Below the pieces are notes generated by a model. It ran no database searches. It worked only from the letters and a program-made list of their open reading frames with translations, and was not told where the DNA came from. Shown in pieces: positions 19,901 through 29,008 of a stretch of DNA of 64,000 nt. Source of the DNA: Hydractinia symbiolongicarpus (taxonomy: Eukaryota > Cnidaria > Hydrozoa > Anthoathecata > Hydractiniidae); assembly GCF_029227915.1 (NCBI RefSeq), contig NC_079888.1, positions 12,571,001-12,635,000 of the forward strand, in the 5' to 3' direction. The position numbers and the translations under genes were made by a program. Position 1 is the first letter of the stretch, and every line of letters begins with the position of its first letter.

Positions 19901-20963
19901 GCCGATATCGACTAACCAAGGGAGCTGCACGATATACATAACTAACTACCGTTCCTACCCGAACGCAAGATGGTGCATAAGGTTGAGAAGCTGGTCCCGA
20001 ATCTGGGTGATAAACATCGATATGTTGTGCATATCAGAGCCCTTCATGAGGCTATAAAACATGGGCTTGAGTTCAAAAAGGTACACAGAGTCATCCTGTT
20101 TAACCAAAAGGCATGGTTGAAGGGGTACATCGATCACAACACAAGGTTGAGAACGGCTGCCAAAAACGAGTTCGAGAAGGACTTTTATAAATTGATGAAT
20201 TTGAGCGTGTTTAGCAAGACGATGGAGAATATCCGGAATCACTGCAACATCCAACTGATCACCAATGAGGAGAAGTACACGAAACTTGTAATGAAGCCAA
20301 ATTTCAAGGGTGTAAATCGGTTTAGCAAGCACCTCCTAGGTGTAGAGATGGGTAAAACAGAGGTCAAGATGAACAAACCTGAATATGTCGAAGTTAGTCA
20401 TGTATGAATTTCACTATAATTTCATGCAACCCAAATATGGTAGTAAATTACAACTATGCTACATAGATACGGACAGCTTCGTAATCCACATTCGAACCGA
20501 GGATTTCCACCGTGATATCAAGGACGACGTCGAAAAAAGATCCGACACAAGTGCCTATAATCCTTATGATAACAGGCCTCTTCCTATAGGGAAAAACAAG
20601 AAGGTTGTGGGCCTCATGAAAGACGAACTAAGTGGGAAGATCATGACCGAGTTCATTACGTTGACGGCCAAGGCATACGCCTATAAGAGTCTTACACCGA
20701 AGGGTGTGGATCGAAAAGCGAAGGGCGTGAAGAGGTGTGTTACCAAGAAGTCGATAACCTCCGATGACTATCAACGATGTCTGGAGGAGGGCGTTGACAT
20801 ATACAAAAGCCAGATCTTGATCCAAAACAAGGGCCATAAGGTATATACCCAAGAGGTTAACAAGTTGGCACTAAACAGGGCAGACGATAAACGGATTGTA
20901 CAACCAGACCAGATGACAACGCTTGCCAGAGGCCATTACCGCCTAGCGTCTACAAGGGAATAA
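16963..20963 (+). pseudogene. polB: protein-primed DNA polymerase B with N-terminal SAP-like domain
   Basis: About 1,330 codons from MDSKTVKQLRDIAKGRGLTG (SAP-like) to a TAA at 20961. The exonuclease motif YADFESLL is at about 18380; the palm carries ANNLYGW (motif A), MNLSVFSKTMENIR (motif B, altered from the usual N-S-x-x-G-K-T) and YIDTDSF (motif C, intact). A zinc-type CHICLKPF..HCHYTG lies before the polymerase domain. It would copy the element from a terminal-protein primer. It is dead: TGA at 17083 and near 17218, TAG near 17385, frameshifts at 17440-17960, TAA at 18734, 18968, 19706, 19913 and about 19942, and a shift near 20390. The start follows TATAATAAAAAGAAA. Confidence 0.88.
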
Positions 20964-21051
20964 AGTGGAGGCATGTCTGTATATAGCCTTGCTCCTGCCC
21001 TATGCTCTAAATGCCTACATACTTTCTCGTTATAAGCGACTACTAATAAAG

Positions 21052-21495
21052 ATGGGCGATATTGCACAAGTATTCGACACAGCCACGTCTGCAGAATATG
21101 AAAATATCGCAAAGCCAATCGATAAACGTCAAATTTAAAAGGAGGCCCTACGCAAAGGTAAAGGGCATCTCCTACCAAAGAAGTGTACAGAAGGGTTTGT
21201 TGATAAGGCCCCGGAGGAGGCTATCGATAAGATACATACTGAGTATGCACAGCGGGAACTTCAGGAGAAGGGAGAAAAGACTGCAAAAGCCCTATCCACC
21301 CATGTTATAAGCCTATATGCCAGCATGATAGGGAATTTTGTGGATATAGACAGTGTTGAGGAGTTAAGAAGAGATATTGAGGATGACCCTATTATTCGGG
21401 ACTCCATGACCGATCTGGGAATACTCGTATACTGTAGCATTGGGAGGTGTTTGGCCCCGCTGCTTGTGGTGGGCGATACGGTCGGCATAGACTAA
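21052..21495 (+). pseudogene. unrecognised element protein (147 codons, one internal stop)
   Basis: Starts MGDIAQVFDTATSAEYENIA after CTAATAAAG. A TAA interrupts at about codon 29. The rest is open: a helical region with HTEYAQRELQEKGEKTAKAL, then acidic DSVEELRRDIEDDP and a hydrophobic C-terminus ending VVGDTVGID. I do not recognise the family. The 90 bp before it encode a hydrophobic stretch (IALLLPYALNAYILSRY) without an ATG, possibly a lost small membrane gene. Confidence 0.5.
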
Positions 21496-21506
21496 AGATA
21501 ACAAAG

Positions 21507-21797
21507 ATGAGCTGTGCGTGTAGTATTATCATCAATCAACAGCAGCCCGAGACCGTAGAAAAAATTGTTGAGGTACACACAAAGCACCCCGGAAGGGTTG
21601 CTGCTGGCAAGAGACTTGCCGAATGAAACCGGCTTCGAAAACCCCAAAGGAAAGAACCCATGACGTTTAGGGAGTTCTTGAGATACTTCGAGAGGGATTT
21701 AAACACCCCTGAAGCCATACTCAAGGGGATAAAAGAGACCATGGAGATCCTTGAGGACCAGAGCCTTACTATCTCTCTTGTATTAAAAAAGAAGTAA
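21507..21797 (+). pseudogene. element protein with HPGRVAAGKRLAE motif
   Basis: 96 codons starting MSCACSIIINQQQPETVEKI, followed by KHPGRVAAGKRLAE and, after a TGA at codon 40, a helical region with FREFLRYFERDLN. The motif is shared with the next gene (NHPGRVAQGHKLAALIKKRK). Motif proteins of this kind recur in Polinton-like elements; the function is unknown. The stop precedes a 9-bp hairpin. Confidence 0.55.
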
Positions 21798-21800
21798 TTT

Positions 21801-21824
21801 GTTATAAGTTTTAGGACTTATAAC
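21801..21824. terminator. hairpin between the two PGRVA-motif genes
   Basis: A perfect 9-bp stem, GTTATAAGT (21801-21809) and ACTTATAAC (21816-21824), with loop TTTAGG. It lies 3 bp after a stop and 2 bp before the next ATG. Confidence 0.6.
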
Positions 21825-21826
21825 AT

Positions 21827-22159
21827 ATGAGTGAAGAGGATAAACAAGAGGAAAGAGTCATTACTAAACCACCAAACCATCCGGGGAGGGTTGCGCAGGG
21901 GCATAAGTTGGCGGCACTCATAAAGAAGAGGAAGGAAGAAATGAAGCCACAAGACGCTACTGTAGAGCCTGCAGTCAAAGCCAGTTCTATACAGTCAATG
22001 GGCAGTGTCCACATCTATGGGGCCGGAGTTTTGGCCGTGAATGCCGTAGGGGTAGGCGTCTGGTATATGCTTAGCAGGGGTAAAAATGAACCCAACAAGT
22101 CGGCGGCTAATCCTGAGCCTCAACAGGGCAAAGCCCAGCCTATCCCGAGCATGCAATAA
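21827..22159 (+). CDS. small membrane protein with NHPGRVAQGHKLA motif (110 aa)
   Basis: Intact. A charged N-terminus (SEEDKQEERV) is followed by the PGRVA motif, a basic KKRKEE stretch and one membrane helix at about residues 65-83 (IYGAGVLAVNAVGVGVWYML), then a polar tail. It is the anchored relative of the gene just upstream. It is probably a structural or membrane-associated element protein, by context only. Confidence 0.65.
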   Translation: MSEEDKQEERVITKPPNHPGRVAQGHKLAALIKKRKEEMKPQDATVEPAVKASSIQSMGSVHIYGAGVLAVNAVGVGVWYMLSRGKNEPNKSAANPEPQQGKAQPIPSMQ

Positions 22160-22186
22160 ATTTTGCTAAAAATTGACACCTAATAA

Positions 22187-22396
22187 ATGGCAACAAACAA
22201 ACATGATGAAAACATGGGACCAAAAGAGACCATGATTATTGATGTCTTATGGGAGTCTGTCAGGCTTGTGTCTTACACAATTCTCATAGTTATGGGTGGA
22301 AAGAAGGCCCTAGGGGTCTCCAGGCCCGGACCTAAAATGGACTTGGAAGATGGTGTTAAACTTTCCGGGTATATGAGTGTAACGATAAAACAATGA
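22187..22396 (+). CDS. small hydrophobic element protein (69 aa)
   Basis: Starts MATNKHDENMGPKETMIIDV after CCTAATAA, with one likely membrane helix (LVSYTILIVMGGKKALGV) and a polar tail ending SVTIKQ. A similar frame continues weakly past the stop (WYKKS), so it may be shortened by a stop. The family is not recognised. Confidence 0.5.
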   Translation: MATNKHDENMGPKETMIIDVLWESVRLVSYTILIVMGGKKALGVSRPGPKMDLEDGVKLSGYMSVTIKQ

Positions 22397-22445
22397 TGGT
22401 ACAAGAAGTCTCTGATATCTCCGAAATAGACCGCCCGGTGAAATT

Positions 22446-22470
22446 TTTATTTGTCATAGAGACAAATAAA
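22446..22470. terminator. hairpin downstream of the 22187 gene
   Basis: A perfect 10-bp stem, TTTATTTGTC (22446-22455) and GACAAATAAA (22461-22470), with loop ATAGA. It ends 4 bp before the next ATG. Confidence 0.6.
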
Positions 22471-22474
22471 TATA

Positions 22475-22879
22475 ATGGAAGAAGAGTAAAAAGAGTGCCA
22501 TAAATGTCTATAAACCCTACCCTTAATCCAATTCAAGTCAAAGGGCAAAGGTCAACTAACAAAAACCTGCATTCCCTGCCTTGATCTTGGTAGGGTATCA
22601 AGAGGTACGACGAAACGTCGCATTTACATGCAACCCCTATATGAGTTAATAATTCTCCTACAGGATCATATTCAAGCACAATTTAATGGGGGGTATACCT
22701 GGGAAAACTTCGAAAGTCATGTCAATAATAGGGTAGGCTTCAGATACGATGAAACTTTTAATCGTCCAACGCTTGCCGAGGTCACAAATGCATTACGACG
22801 GGCACAGTATGCTATAACATCCGGGAATCAGATGCTGTATGCTAAAATGTGTCTCGGAATAGCCACCCACAAACAATAA
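22475..22879 (+). pseudogene. zinc-knuckle protein with degenerate HNH-like region
   Basis: The frame has stops at codons 5 and 13 but otherwise runs to 22879. The N-terminus has CHKC and TCIPCLD, the same knuckle as in the zinc-repeat/HNH gene and the next gene. Later, LQDHIQAQFNGGYTWENF resembles the start of an HNH region (AHIEAQFSEGMTWDN in the 27658 gene), but the catalytic HxDH is replaced by ESHVNNR. It is a decayed or non-catalytic paralogue. Confidence 0.55.
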
Positions 22880-22880
22880 A

Positions 22881-23387
22881 ATGGATATAAGATGTTGTCG
22901 CGTATTTAAACAACCCCCACACAAGTTTAAAATTAGGGGTAATAGTCGAACGAAAAGTTGCATAGACTGCCTTGATAAAGCCAAAAAAAGGCGGGCAACT
23001 CCTAAAAATAGGGTCATTGAAGACGTTGAAATAGACCCCATTGCTATTGATGCTGAAATTCGGGGTGTTCAACAGGATGAGAATTACCTCATCCTGTATG
23101 ATTTACTAACATACAACAATATACCCCAGTATATCGAACTTATCGGCTTCCCCACCGCGGGGGAACCGGAGAAGGCAAGGCTTGTTGAAAGGTATCGTAA
23201 CGCATTGCGATGCCTGTATGGAAAATTAAGGTATACTACATCACCTCTCAAATAAAAGGCTCGAGGGACTAAGCTCTGCCCTGCCTGTCGGGGGTCCTTG
23301 GTGAACAACTACGGGGGCACATGGGTATGTGGGTCATGCTTTGGAGTATATACAAAAATTCATAATCGAAAGTGGAGCAACTATTAG
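22881..23387 (+). pseudogene. zinc-knuckle/zinc-ribbon element protein (copy B)
   Basis: 168 codons starting MDIRCCRVFKQPPHKFKIRG after AACAATAAA. A knuckle with SCIDCLDKAKKRR is followed by a helical region with LILYDLLTYNN, then a zinc ribbon LCPACRGSLV..VCGSC. One TAA (23253-23255) sits where copy A has TAC. It ends KWSNY and lies 3 bp before the ATPase start, as in copy A. It could be a transcription-type zinc protein; this is not established. Confidence 0.65.
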
Positions 23388-23390
23388 TAA

Positions 23391-23872
23391 ATGGATGCCG
23401 TAAGAGATCCGCATACAGCGATCTTTACAGGTCTGACGTCTTGCGGAAAAACACAACGTGTTTTAGACCTGTTGGAAAATGAGTATAGGGGACACTATAA
23501 TAACATAGTCATCCTGTGCCCGACATTGCGGTGGAACAGTACCTATTTAGAGAGGGCATCACTTTGGAAGGATAATTACGTGTTCCTGATAGACCCCAAG
23601 GACAAAATTTTCAAATGGATAGCGAAACTATCTTTATTACTGGCAGGAGAGGAGAGTCTTTTCGTGGTTGATGACATGATATCTGACGAGAGCCTCGATA
23701 AAAAAGGCAGCCTTTGCTTGATCTGGCTATTTCGGGAAGGCATCGCAAGCATAGCCTGTGGCTCTCAACTCAAAGTTACAGTGCTCTACCGAAGAACCTT
23801 CGGAGACAGAAGAAAGCCCTGTTTTTATGGTACCCACATGAAAAAGACGAATCTCATCCCGGAATGGGATGA
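23391..23872 (+). pseudogene. A32-like genome-packaging ATPase (copy B)
   Basis: Walker A is GLTSCGKT (residues 14-21; copy A has proline as second residue) and Walker B LFVVDDM. At the six-A run 23700-23705 homology passes to the -1 frame with GRHRKHSLWLSTQSYSALP, RRQKKALFLWYP and a stop at 23870-23872. Both frames are otherwise clean over their halves. A32 ATPases pump DNA into the capsid. The shared shift with copy A could be old damage or a genuine frameshift site. Confidence 0.85.
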
Positions 23873-23997
23873 GATCAAGGTTTAGCTGAAAAAATCTAAG
23901 CACGCGTGTCTATACGTAAGGCTCGAGCACCCTAGAAGTTGGAAATATTTGGATTGAGCAGAACAAAGTCCTCCGGACAAGCATCGATATACAGAAA

Positions 23998-24789
23998 ATG
24001 TCTTCACAACTCGCCTTATTTAACGCAATACCCACAGGAGCCATTGAGACCTTATTTGATAAACAGAAACAACCCCTGTTTAAAAGGGCAGACCTCGAGA
24101 GATTTCTATGCATCCCAAATGCTAGGCAGTATGGCCTTGATTGTCATATGACAACATCAAGGGGAGAAATAGAGGGTATACCGGGTGTAGTCGGTGACTA
24201 CACCCAGTTAGGTAGACTAGGAGGCGTGAAGAACAGGCATGATGTAATTGTCATATTGGACGGAGCATTGGAAATCACCGTCAGATCGAGAAAGCCCAAG
24301 GCTGTGGCATTGACAAAATGGCTGGCCGGGAAGGTGGTGGAGAAATTACAGGATGAAATCAAGGAGCAGCGTCAAGCCCTTGAGGATAAGGATGGGGCCC
24401 TTGCTTTACTAAATGATGAAATTGAGGACAAGGATAGCCAACTTATGGTACTGGGGAATGAGTTTGAGGAGCTGAAGCAACGTGCCGTGCCCCACCTCGA
24501 AGATCCGGGCAAGGATAACAGTATGGTAATAATTCAAAAGAATAATGATGATCCCTGGCCATACGTTGCGATCTGTGGGCAACAGGGGTATGTAGCACAA
24601 AAAATGCGTAATAAACTTGTTGATTACCCCAAGGGTGAGATTATAGTATTGGCCGAAACACTCAATTCAATTGTTCACTATAATTGGCTTAGGGAACGTG
24701 GATGTATCTGCTGCAACCTGGAGAGAGTTAGGCATTTTGGGCTTGGTGAGAATTATACGCATGAAAGACTCCTGGAACTCGCGGAATAG
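23998..24789 (+). CDS. BRO-like / MSV199-type protein (263 aa)
   Basis: Intact. The N-terminal region has ADLERFLCIPNARQYG, DVIVILDGALEITVRSRKPK and ALTKWLAGKVVEKLQDEI, the pattern of the BRO-N/MSV199 DNA-binding domain of large DNA viruses. A coiled coil (about residues 120-165) is followed by a C-terminal region with YVAICGQQGYVAQKMRNKL and IVLAETLNSIVHYNWL, like the tail domains that follow MSV199. It probably binds DNA and affects viral or host gene control (family knowledge). It is absent from copy A. A hairpin begins on its stop codon. Confidence 0.7.
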   Translation: MSSQLALFNAIPTGAIETLFDKQKQPLFKRADLERFLCIPNARQYGLDCHMTTSRGEIEGIPGVVGDYTQLGRLGGVKNRHDVIVILDGALEITVRSRKPKAVALTKWLAGKVVEKLQDEIKEQRQALEDKDGALALLNDEIEDKDSQLMVLGNEFEELKQRAVPHLEDPGKDNSMVIIQKNNDDPWPYVAICGQQGYVAQKMRNKLVDYPKGEIIVLAETLNSIVHYNWLRERGCICCNLERVRHFGLGENYTHERLLELAE

Positions 24790-24848
24790 GTGTACTCAGA
24801 TCCGAGTACACCCAGCCAAGCACGATTTTAACTACCCACAAGGGTAGT
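24789..24848. terminator. two consecutive hairpins after the BRO-like gene
   Basis: The first has GGTGTACTC (24789-24797) with GAGTACACC (24804-24812), a perfect 9-bp stem. The second has ACTACCC (24831-24837) with GGGTAGT (24842-24848), a perfect 7-bp stem. The first starts on the last base of the stop codon. Confidence 0.65.
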
Positions 24849-24917
24849 GAAAATTATATGCAAATACCTTTTTGACCCCTTCAGCTATATGTTAAAAGGT
24901 AGTGAAATATCAAAAAG

Positions 24918-25521
24918 ATGGAAGCATATGTACAAAAGAAGCAAGTAAGGAGTTATGATATTCGGGTACCTGTGCTGCATTGCTGTATAAAGGCAGGATC
25001 AGTAACTGGTTATTGCCCTACCTGCCTAGAAAATTTCGGGTATCGGGGTGGGACATACTATGAAAGTTTTAAATACCCTACCGACGAAGATCTTTTGCAC
25101 AGGGTAGCATCAGGCGAACAAGCATGGGGAACATTTGCAAGAAGCGTGATCGATGATGATCTCGAGGATGATATTGAACGCCTAGGGCTTCATATTGTTT
25201 CGGTTAAGGAGAATAGGTATGGGGCACTCTGTTACGAGGTTATTAAAGATAAGGCGTTGAAGTTGTCGTATTTGGCTGACAATAAGCAATATACTCAATT
25301 TTCCTAAACCAGATAGGCGATTGATTGATATTGATTTGGATATTGAGCCTGATGTCATCAAAGGCATTGTTTATGGATCCCCATTCTATACCGAACCACC
25401 GTTACTGTATATAAGAGATCCGGGTAAGGAGTTGGAGGATGAACCCTTGGACGTACTTCTGAAAATACTCTTTACCAATCCTTCACACCCTCCGGAGGCA
25501 TCTGAACATCCTCCGGAATAA
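24918..25521 (+). pseudogene. unrecognised acidic element protein, one frameshift
   Basis: The first frame (24918-25307) starts MEAYVQKKQVRSYDIRVPVL and has cysteine pairs HCC and CPTC, then acidic DDDLEDDIERLG. A one-base shift near 25290 joins it to FPKPDRRLIDIDLDIEPD in the second frame, ending at 25521. Together about 200 residues. The last 50 bp overlap the end of the convergent integrase. The family is unknown; it is present only in copy B. Confidence 0.5.
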
Positions 25522-26446
25522 GCATCAACTCTTCCGAGACGAAGCTTCTTTCGGGACCGTCATTTAGGTAATATAAAACACGACTATCCAGACTGTAATT
25601 ATGTTGGCTCCAAAAGGCGTCAGTTGCACGTCTTTCAGAGTCAGCGTGCTCCTCTCCGGGTTGTAGGAGGTACAAGTACAGCCCATCCTCGGGTAGGGGT
25701 TCTCTTCGGGATATTGCTGACCTTTTGCAAGTGGGACATCTTCGAGCTTGATCGCTTTGTTAAGCTTCATACCATTCATGGCCGTTTTGGTATTATTTAT
25801 GCTCTTGACGATGGTATACAGGTGCTTGACCCAAATGGTACTAGTCTCATCGGATGCTAACTCTTTGGCATCTTGGGGCTTAAATAGTTTCTCTGCAAAG
25901 ACCTTGTTGTAGCTTTCCACAAAGGCCGTGAATGTATGATGGTACTTCGTGGTAGCCCTCTTAATCTCAACATCTTTGCCCTCTAGTAGTTTCGTTACGT
26001 CGGATTTGAATTCGGAACCATTATCACACTGAAAGGTTTTGGGGTAGTGTAAAGGTCCTGCCCTGTAGATATCTGTGATCATGTCCGCGACTTCCTTGGA
26101 ACGCAGGGGTCTTGCTACTTTGCAACGCGAGGCAACGTCAATGCCTGTCAGGATGTATTTGTAGGTGTTCCCATGTAGCTTGTCATGGGACATATATAAC
26201 AGGTCAAACTGATGCATCTCAATAGGTCTCGTAATGGTAGAGTGTGGATTTTGGACCTCGAATATGTCTCAACTAAAAGAGTTGCCTGGATAGCCAATGC
26301 ATTACCAGCCTTTTAGGCATACTGCTCTCCTTCGCTAGTATTTTGGCGGCTTTGCGGCCGGTCCACAGATGTTCTGGGGTGTAGTAGATATTGCTTAATT
26401 TTTCGGCCTCCTCCTCTGTAACGATATGTGACGATTTTTCTGACAT
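25472..26446 (-). pseudogene. retroviral-type (DDE) integrase of the Polinton-like element
   Basis: The N-terminal part has YYTPEHLWTGRKAAKILAKE and MHWLSRQ. The catalytic core has the three acidic residues in FDLLYM, FQCDNGSEFK and HHTFTAFVESYN, and a KHLY..INNTKTAMNGMK region. The C-terminal part has LLQPGEEHADSERRATDAF and YYLNDGPERSFVSEEL. These match Polinton integrases, which join element ends to host DNA with a short target duplication. Frameshifts near 26220-26280 and near 25670 and a stop near 26275 break it, but the DDE triad survives. The start follows TATAAATAAAGAC. Confidence 0.87.
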
Positions 26447-26479
26447 GTCTTTATTTATACATGTAAAAAACGCACGTTG

Positions 26480-26885
26480 TTATAGATACTTGTAAGCCAC
26501 GAAGCCTAGTAGGGATAATGACCCGACAATGAACGTGAGTTCACCATCTTGTTGGGTTTTTGAAGGGGTGTAGAAGTCTTTCAACAGAGGAGCTTTTTTT
26601 TCCGAGATATAAAATTGGTACATGCTATCGTCTAATTCCCTCAGACTTTTACCCGCCTTAAGTTGCTTCTCTCTTTCCTTCGCAAACCAGTCGAAATTTT
26701 CTGTCTATCCCTGATCCATTGGGCCTGGGCCATATTGAGCTTTTCAACGGCCTCATCGTGACGCCTGCTCTCCGCCTCACCATGCCCCGCAAGTTTGCTG
26801 AATAGAAAATTTGTGCCCGAAAATGCCAGGGCGTTGATTAGCGCGCCCCCGCCATAATCATAAGAGTAGCCATTTTCGCTTGCCC
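26480..26885 (-). pseudogene. coiled-coil protein with C-terminal membrane helix
   Basis: GGALINALAFSGTNFLFSKL is followed by a charged helix (SRRHDEAVEKLNMAQAQWIR), then, after a one-base shift near 26697, AKEREKQLKAGKSLRELDD, a DFYTPS motif and a terminal helix LTFIVGSLSLLGFVAYKYL. The pattern is widespread in Polinton/adintovirus-like elements just downstream of the HNH gene. The frame is continuous with the HNH protein upstream, so its own start is unclear (overlap or fusion). A virion role is inference. Confidence 0.6.
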
Positions 26886-27658
26886 ACATAGGTTGGGTAT
26901 TGGTGTAGTGAAGTCTTTTCGCTACCCAGGCAAACGATGGGGATGCCCCATTTTCCCGATACCTGAGTGGCACCCTGTGATCAATGTGCCACTCGCCATG
27001 GTTATCCCATGTCATGCCCTCAGAAAACTGGGCCTCGATGTGAGCTCGCAGCGTAGCCATGTCGCACACGATATACTCCCGGGAACTGAGCTCCTTGTTT
27101 CCCCCCAGGGCGTTGTGAGTTCGGCCGCGTACAACATGGGCGAGATGCCCGGCAGGATCATGAATTTTACAGGTGGATCTCAGTTTTCTATAGTCGCAAT
27201 ACTGACTACCATTACAATCCTTACAAAAAGACCTCCGCCTTTTATGGAGGCAAATTTGGCTTCCACCACACTCTTTACAGGTGGATCTCATCCTTTGATG
27301 GTCGCAGACGCTTCCGCCCCCACACTCTTTACAGGTGGACCTCCGCCTTTCATGGAGGCAAATCTGACTCCCCTCGCAGCCTTTACGCTGATCCCTCCGA
27401 CTACCATGCTTGCAAATGCTTCCACCCCGCAGTCTTTACATTGGGATCTTACCCTTTCATGTTTGCAAATCTGGCTTCCCTTACAGTCTTTGCATTTGGA
27501 CCTTTACTTTTGATGCGGGCACCTATTACGATCCGTTGACGCCTTGGCCTTATCCAGGCATTTGATGCATCTTTTTGTAGTTTGACCGTTACGCCTGATC
27601 CTAAAATTGTCTAAAGATAAAAAGTGTTTACATCTCGAGCACTTTTATTTTTCTTCCA
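26860..27658 (-). pseudogene. zinc-repeat protein with C-terminal HNH nuclease domain
   Basis: Starts MEEK-stop-KCSRCK; CIKCLDKAK and an array of C-x-H-x-R-x-R-x2-C-K-D-C repeats follow (about 27530-27180), spread over several frames by indels. The last open part has an HNH core, GEWHIDHRVPLRY, and HYTNTQPMWASEN, the usual end of such domains. HNH proteins nick or cut DNA; in elements they may help mobility or packaging (inference). The copy A homologue at 3304-3768 has an open repeat array but no HNH. In-frame stops lie near 27645 and 27515. Confidence 0.7.
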
Positions 27659-27663
27659 TAATG

Positions 27664-27695
27664 ATTTGTATTTGCCCCTGAGGACAAATACAAAT
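27664..27695. terminator. hairpin after the copy B capsid gene
   Basis: A perfect 11-bp stem, ATTTGTATTTG (27664-27674) and CAAATACAAAT (27685-27695). It lies 9 bp past the capsid stop in the direction of transcription and just before the next minus-strand gene. Confidence 0.65.
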
Positions 27696-27704
27696 TGTGG
27701 TCTA

Positions 27705-28978
27705 TCAGTACTCCACACGATCAAGCCTACCGTCCAGGACACTCAGCTGGGCATCTTGTAACAGATACACGAACACCTAAACTCGCCGGTTCCATCGGCT
27801 TCTTTGGTGATGTGCAGGGTGATTCCATCACTCAGTCTCTGTAATGGTCTACCATGCAGCATGTCATCGGGGGAGCTCCGGAAGTCCACAAATAGGGCAT
27901 AGCGTTCATTAAAAAACTGTTCGATAGTTACATTAGAATTCCCGCGTCTGCCAAAAATGTTGACGATCTGTTCGAGATGGTCCTTTGGTAACATTGCGTG
28001 AGAGTACAGTTCATTATGTTCCCACTCGACAGTGACGCTGATCTTCTCGATTTTTGTGTTGCAAAACGTTTCGTTAACACCGGCATAGGGTTTCACTTTT
28101 CCAGGGTCTAAAAACAGTAGCAGTACACCTTTGAAGGATTTAGAGGAACCATCAATCTGGAGATTGTATGAGGTATCAGCCTTTTTAATAGTAAGCACCA
28201 TCATTCTGAGTACCCTTTCATAGGGCAGGGCTAGTCTCGAATATCGGGACATCATTGCGCTTGCCAAGCCTTCATTAGTGATTTTGTCAAACTCAAGTCT
28301 GATATTACTAATTTTATACGTAGCATCGGCCGGTTTGGCTCCCGTGCTCCCCGCGGCTGCCGTTCCTGCATCCTTGATGACGTCACCGTAAGGCGCAAAA
28401 TTGATTATGAATTGCAGCCGGTTGTACAGGCCTGCTGGGTACAAAGGCAAATCTCTCGTCAGCTCGAACATTTTTCCTATGGGGATACAGAAGGTGTTTC
28501 CATAGGCTTTAACGATGACTTTCTCTTCATCAGTCCCGACGTGGCCGGTGGCCTTGACCTGCAGGGCCCTGATGGTCCCGTAATTGGGGTTAATCCCCTT
28601 TAATATGAGGTTGTTGTTGCGCTCAAACTTGGATAGCCATAAATCTCGGTACAGTGCCAAAATGTTGTAGTCGCTTATATTTTGAACCTCCTTGTTATTT
28701 AGAGTAATACGAAGATTTTTTACCAGACTTTTCCCTATATTGCTGACGATGGTTCTTGTTGTATTGGTTCCCGTCAGCGTCAGATCAAATAGGAGCTTAA
28801 GGCTACCCGGGATAATGACATCATTTTGTGGCATATTGGGTATGACAACGTACAGATCTTCTTTCTGGTCGATGGTTGAGGGTGTATGAGAAATCTGGAC
28901 CCTTTGTCGGCTCCTCCTCATACCTAATAGCTGTTTGCTCTCGGCGTAGGGGTCTATCAATGTACGATATGCGTTCAT
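27705..28978 (-). pseudogene. major capsid protein of the Polinton-like element (copy B)
   Basis: 411 residues are open from MNAYRTLIDPYAESKQLLGM. A one-base shift near 27790 then spoils the last 25 or so residues; the right frame resumes with YLLQDAQLSVLDGR and a TGA at 27705. Beta-rich sequence and a length of about 425 fit a double jelly-roll capsid protein, which forms the hexameric capsomers of Polinton virions (family knowledge). Conserved blocks with copy A include DLTLTGTNTTRTIV and GLASAMMSRYSRLALPYE. It is divergent from the 29009 gene across 30 bp with ATATAATAAATATACA before the ATG. Confidence 0.82.
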
Positions 28979-29008
28979 TGTATATTTATTATATGGCTGT
29001 TAATAAAG
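28979..29008. promoter_or_regulatory. bidirectional promoter-like spacer, capsid / coiled-coil genes
   Basis: Thirty AT-rich bases between two divergent ATGs. TATTTATTATAT serves the minus gene as ATATAATAAATA, and GTTAATAAAG precedes the plus ATG. Copy A has a similar 33-bp spacer at 5076-5108. Confidence 0.5.

Noticed and set aside
19709-19915. Separate small gene starting MEDQYDPEVESSYLQ
   Set aside because: It is an internal piece of DNA polymerase B (motif A region) between two stops.
25624-25860. Plus-strand open frame of 78 aa
   Set aside because: It is antisense to the integrase, whose motifs are clear.
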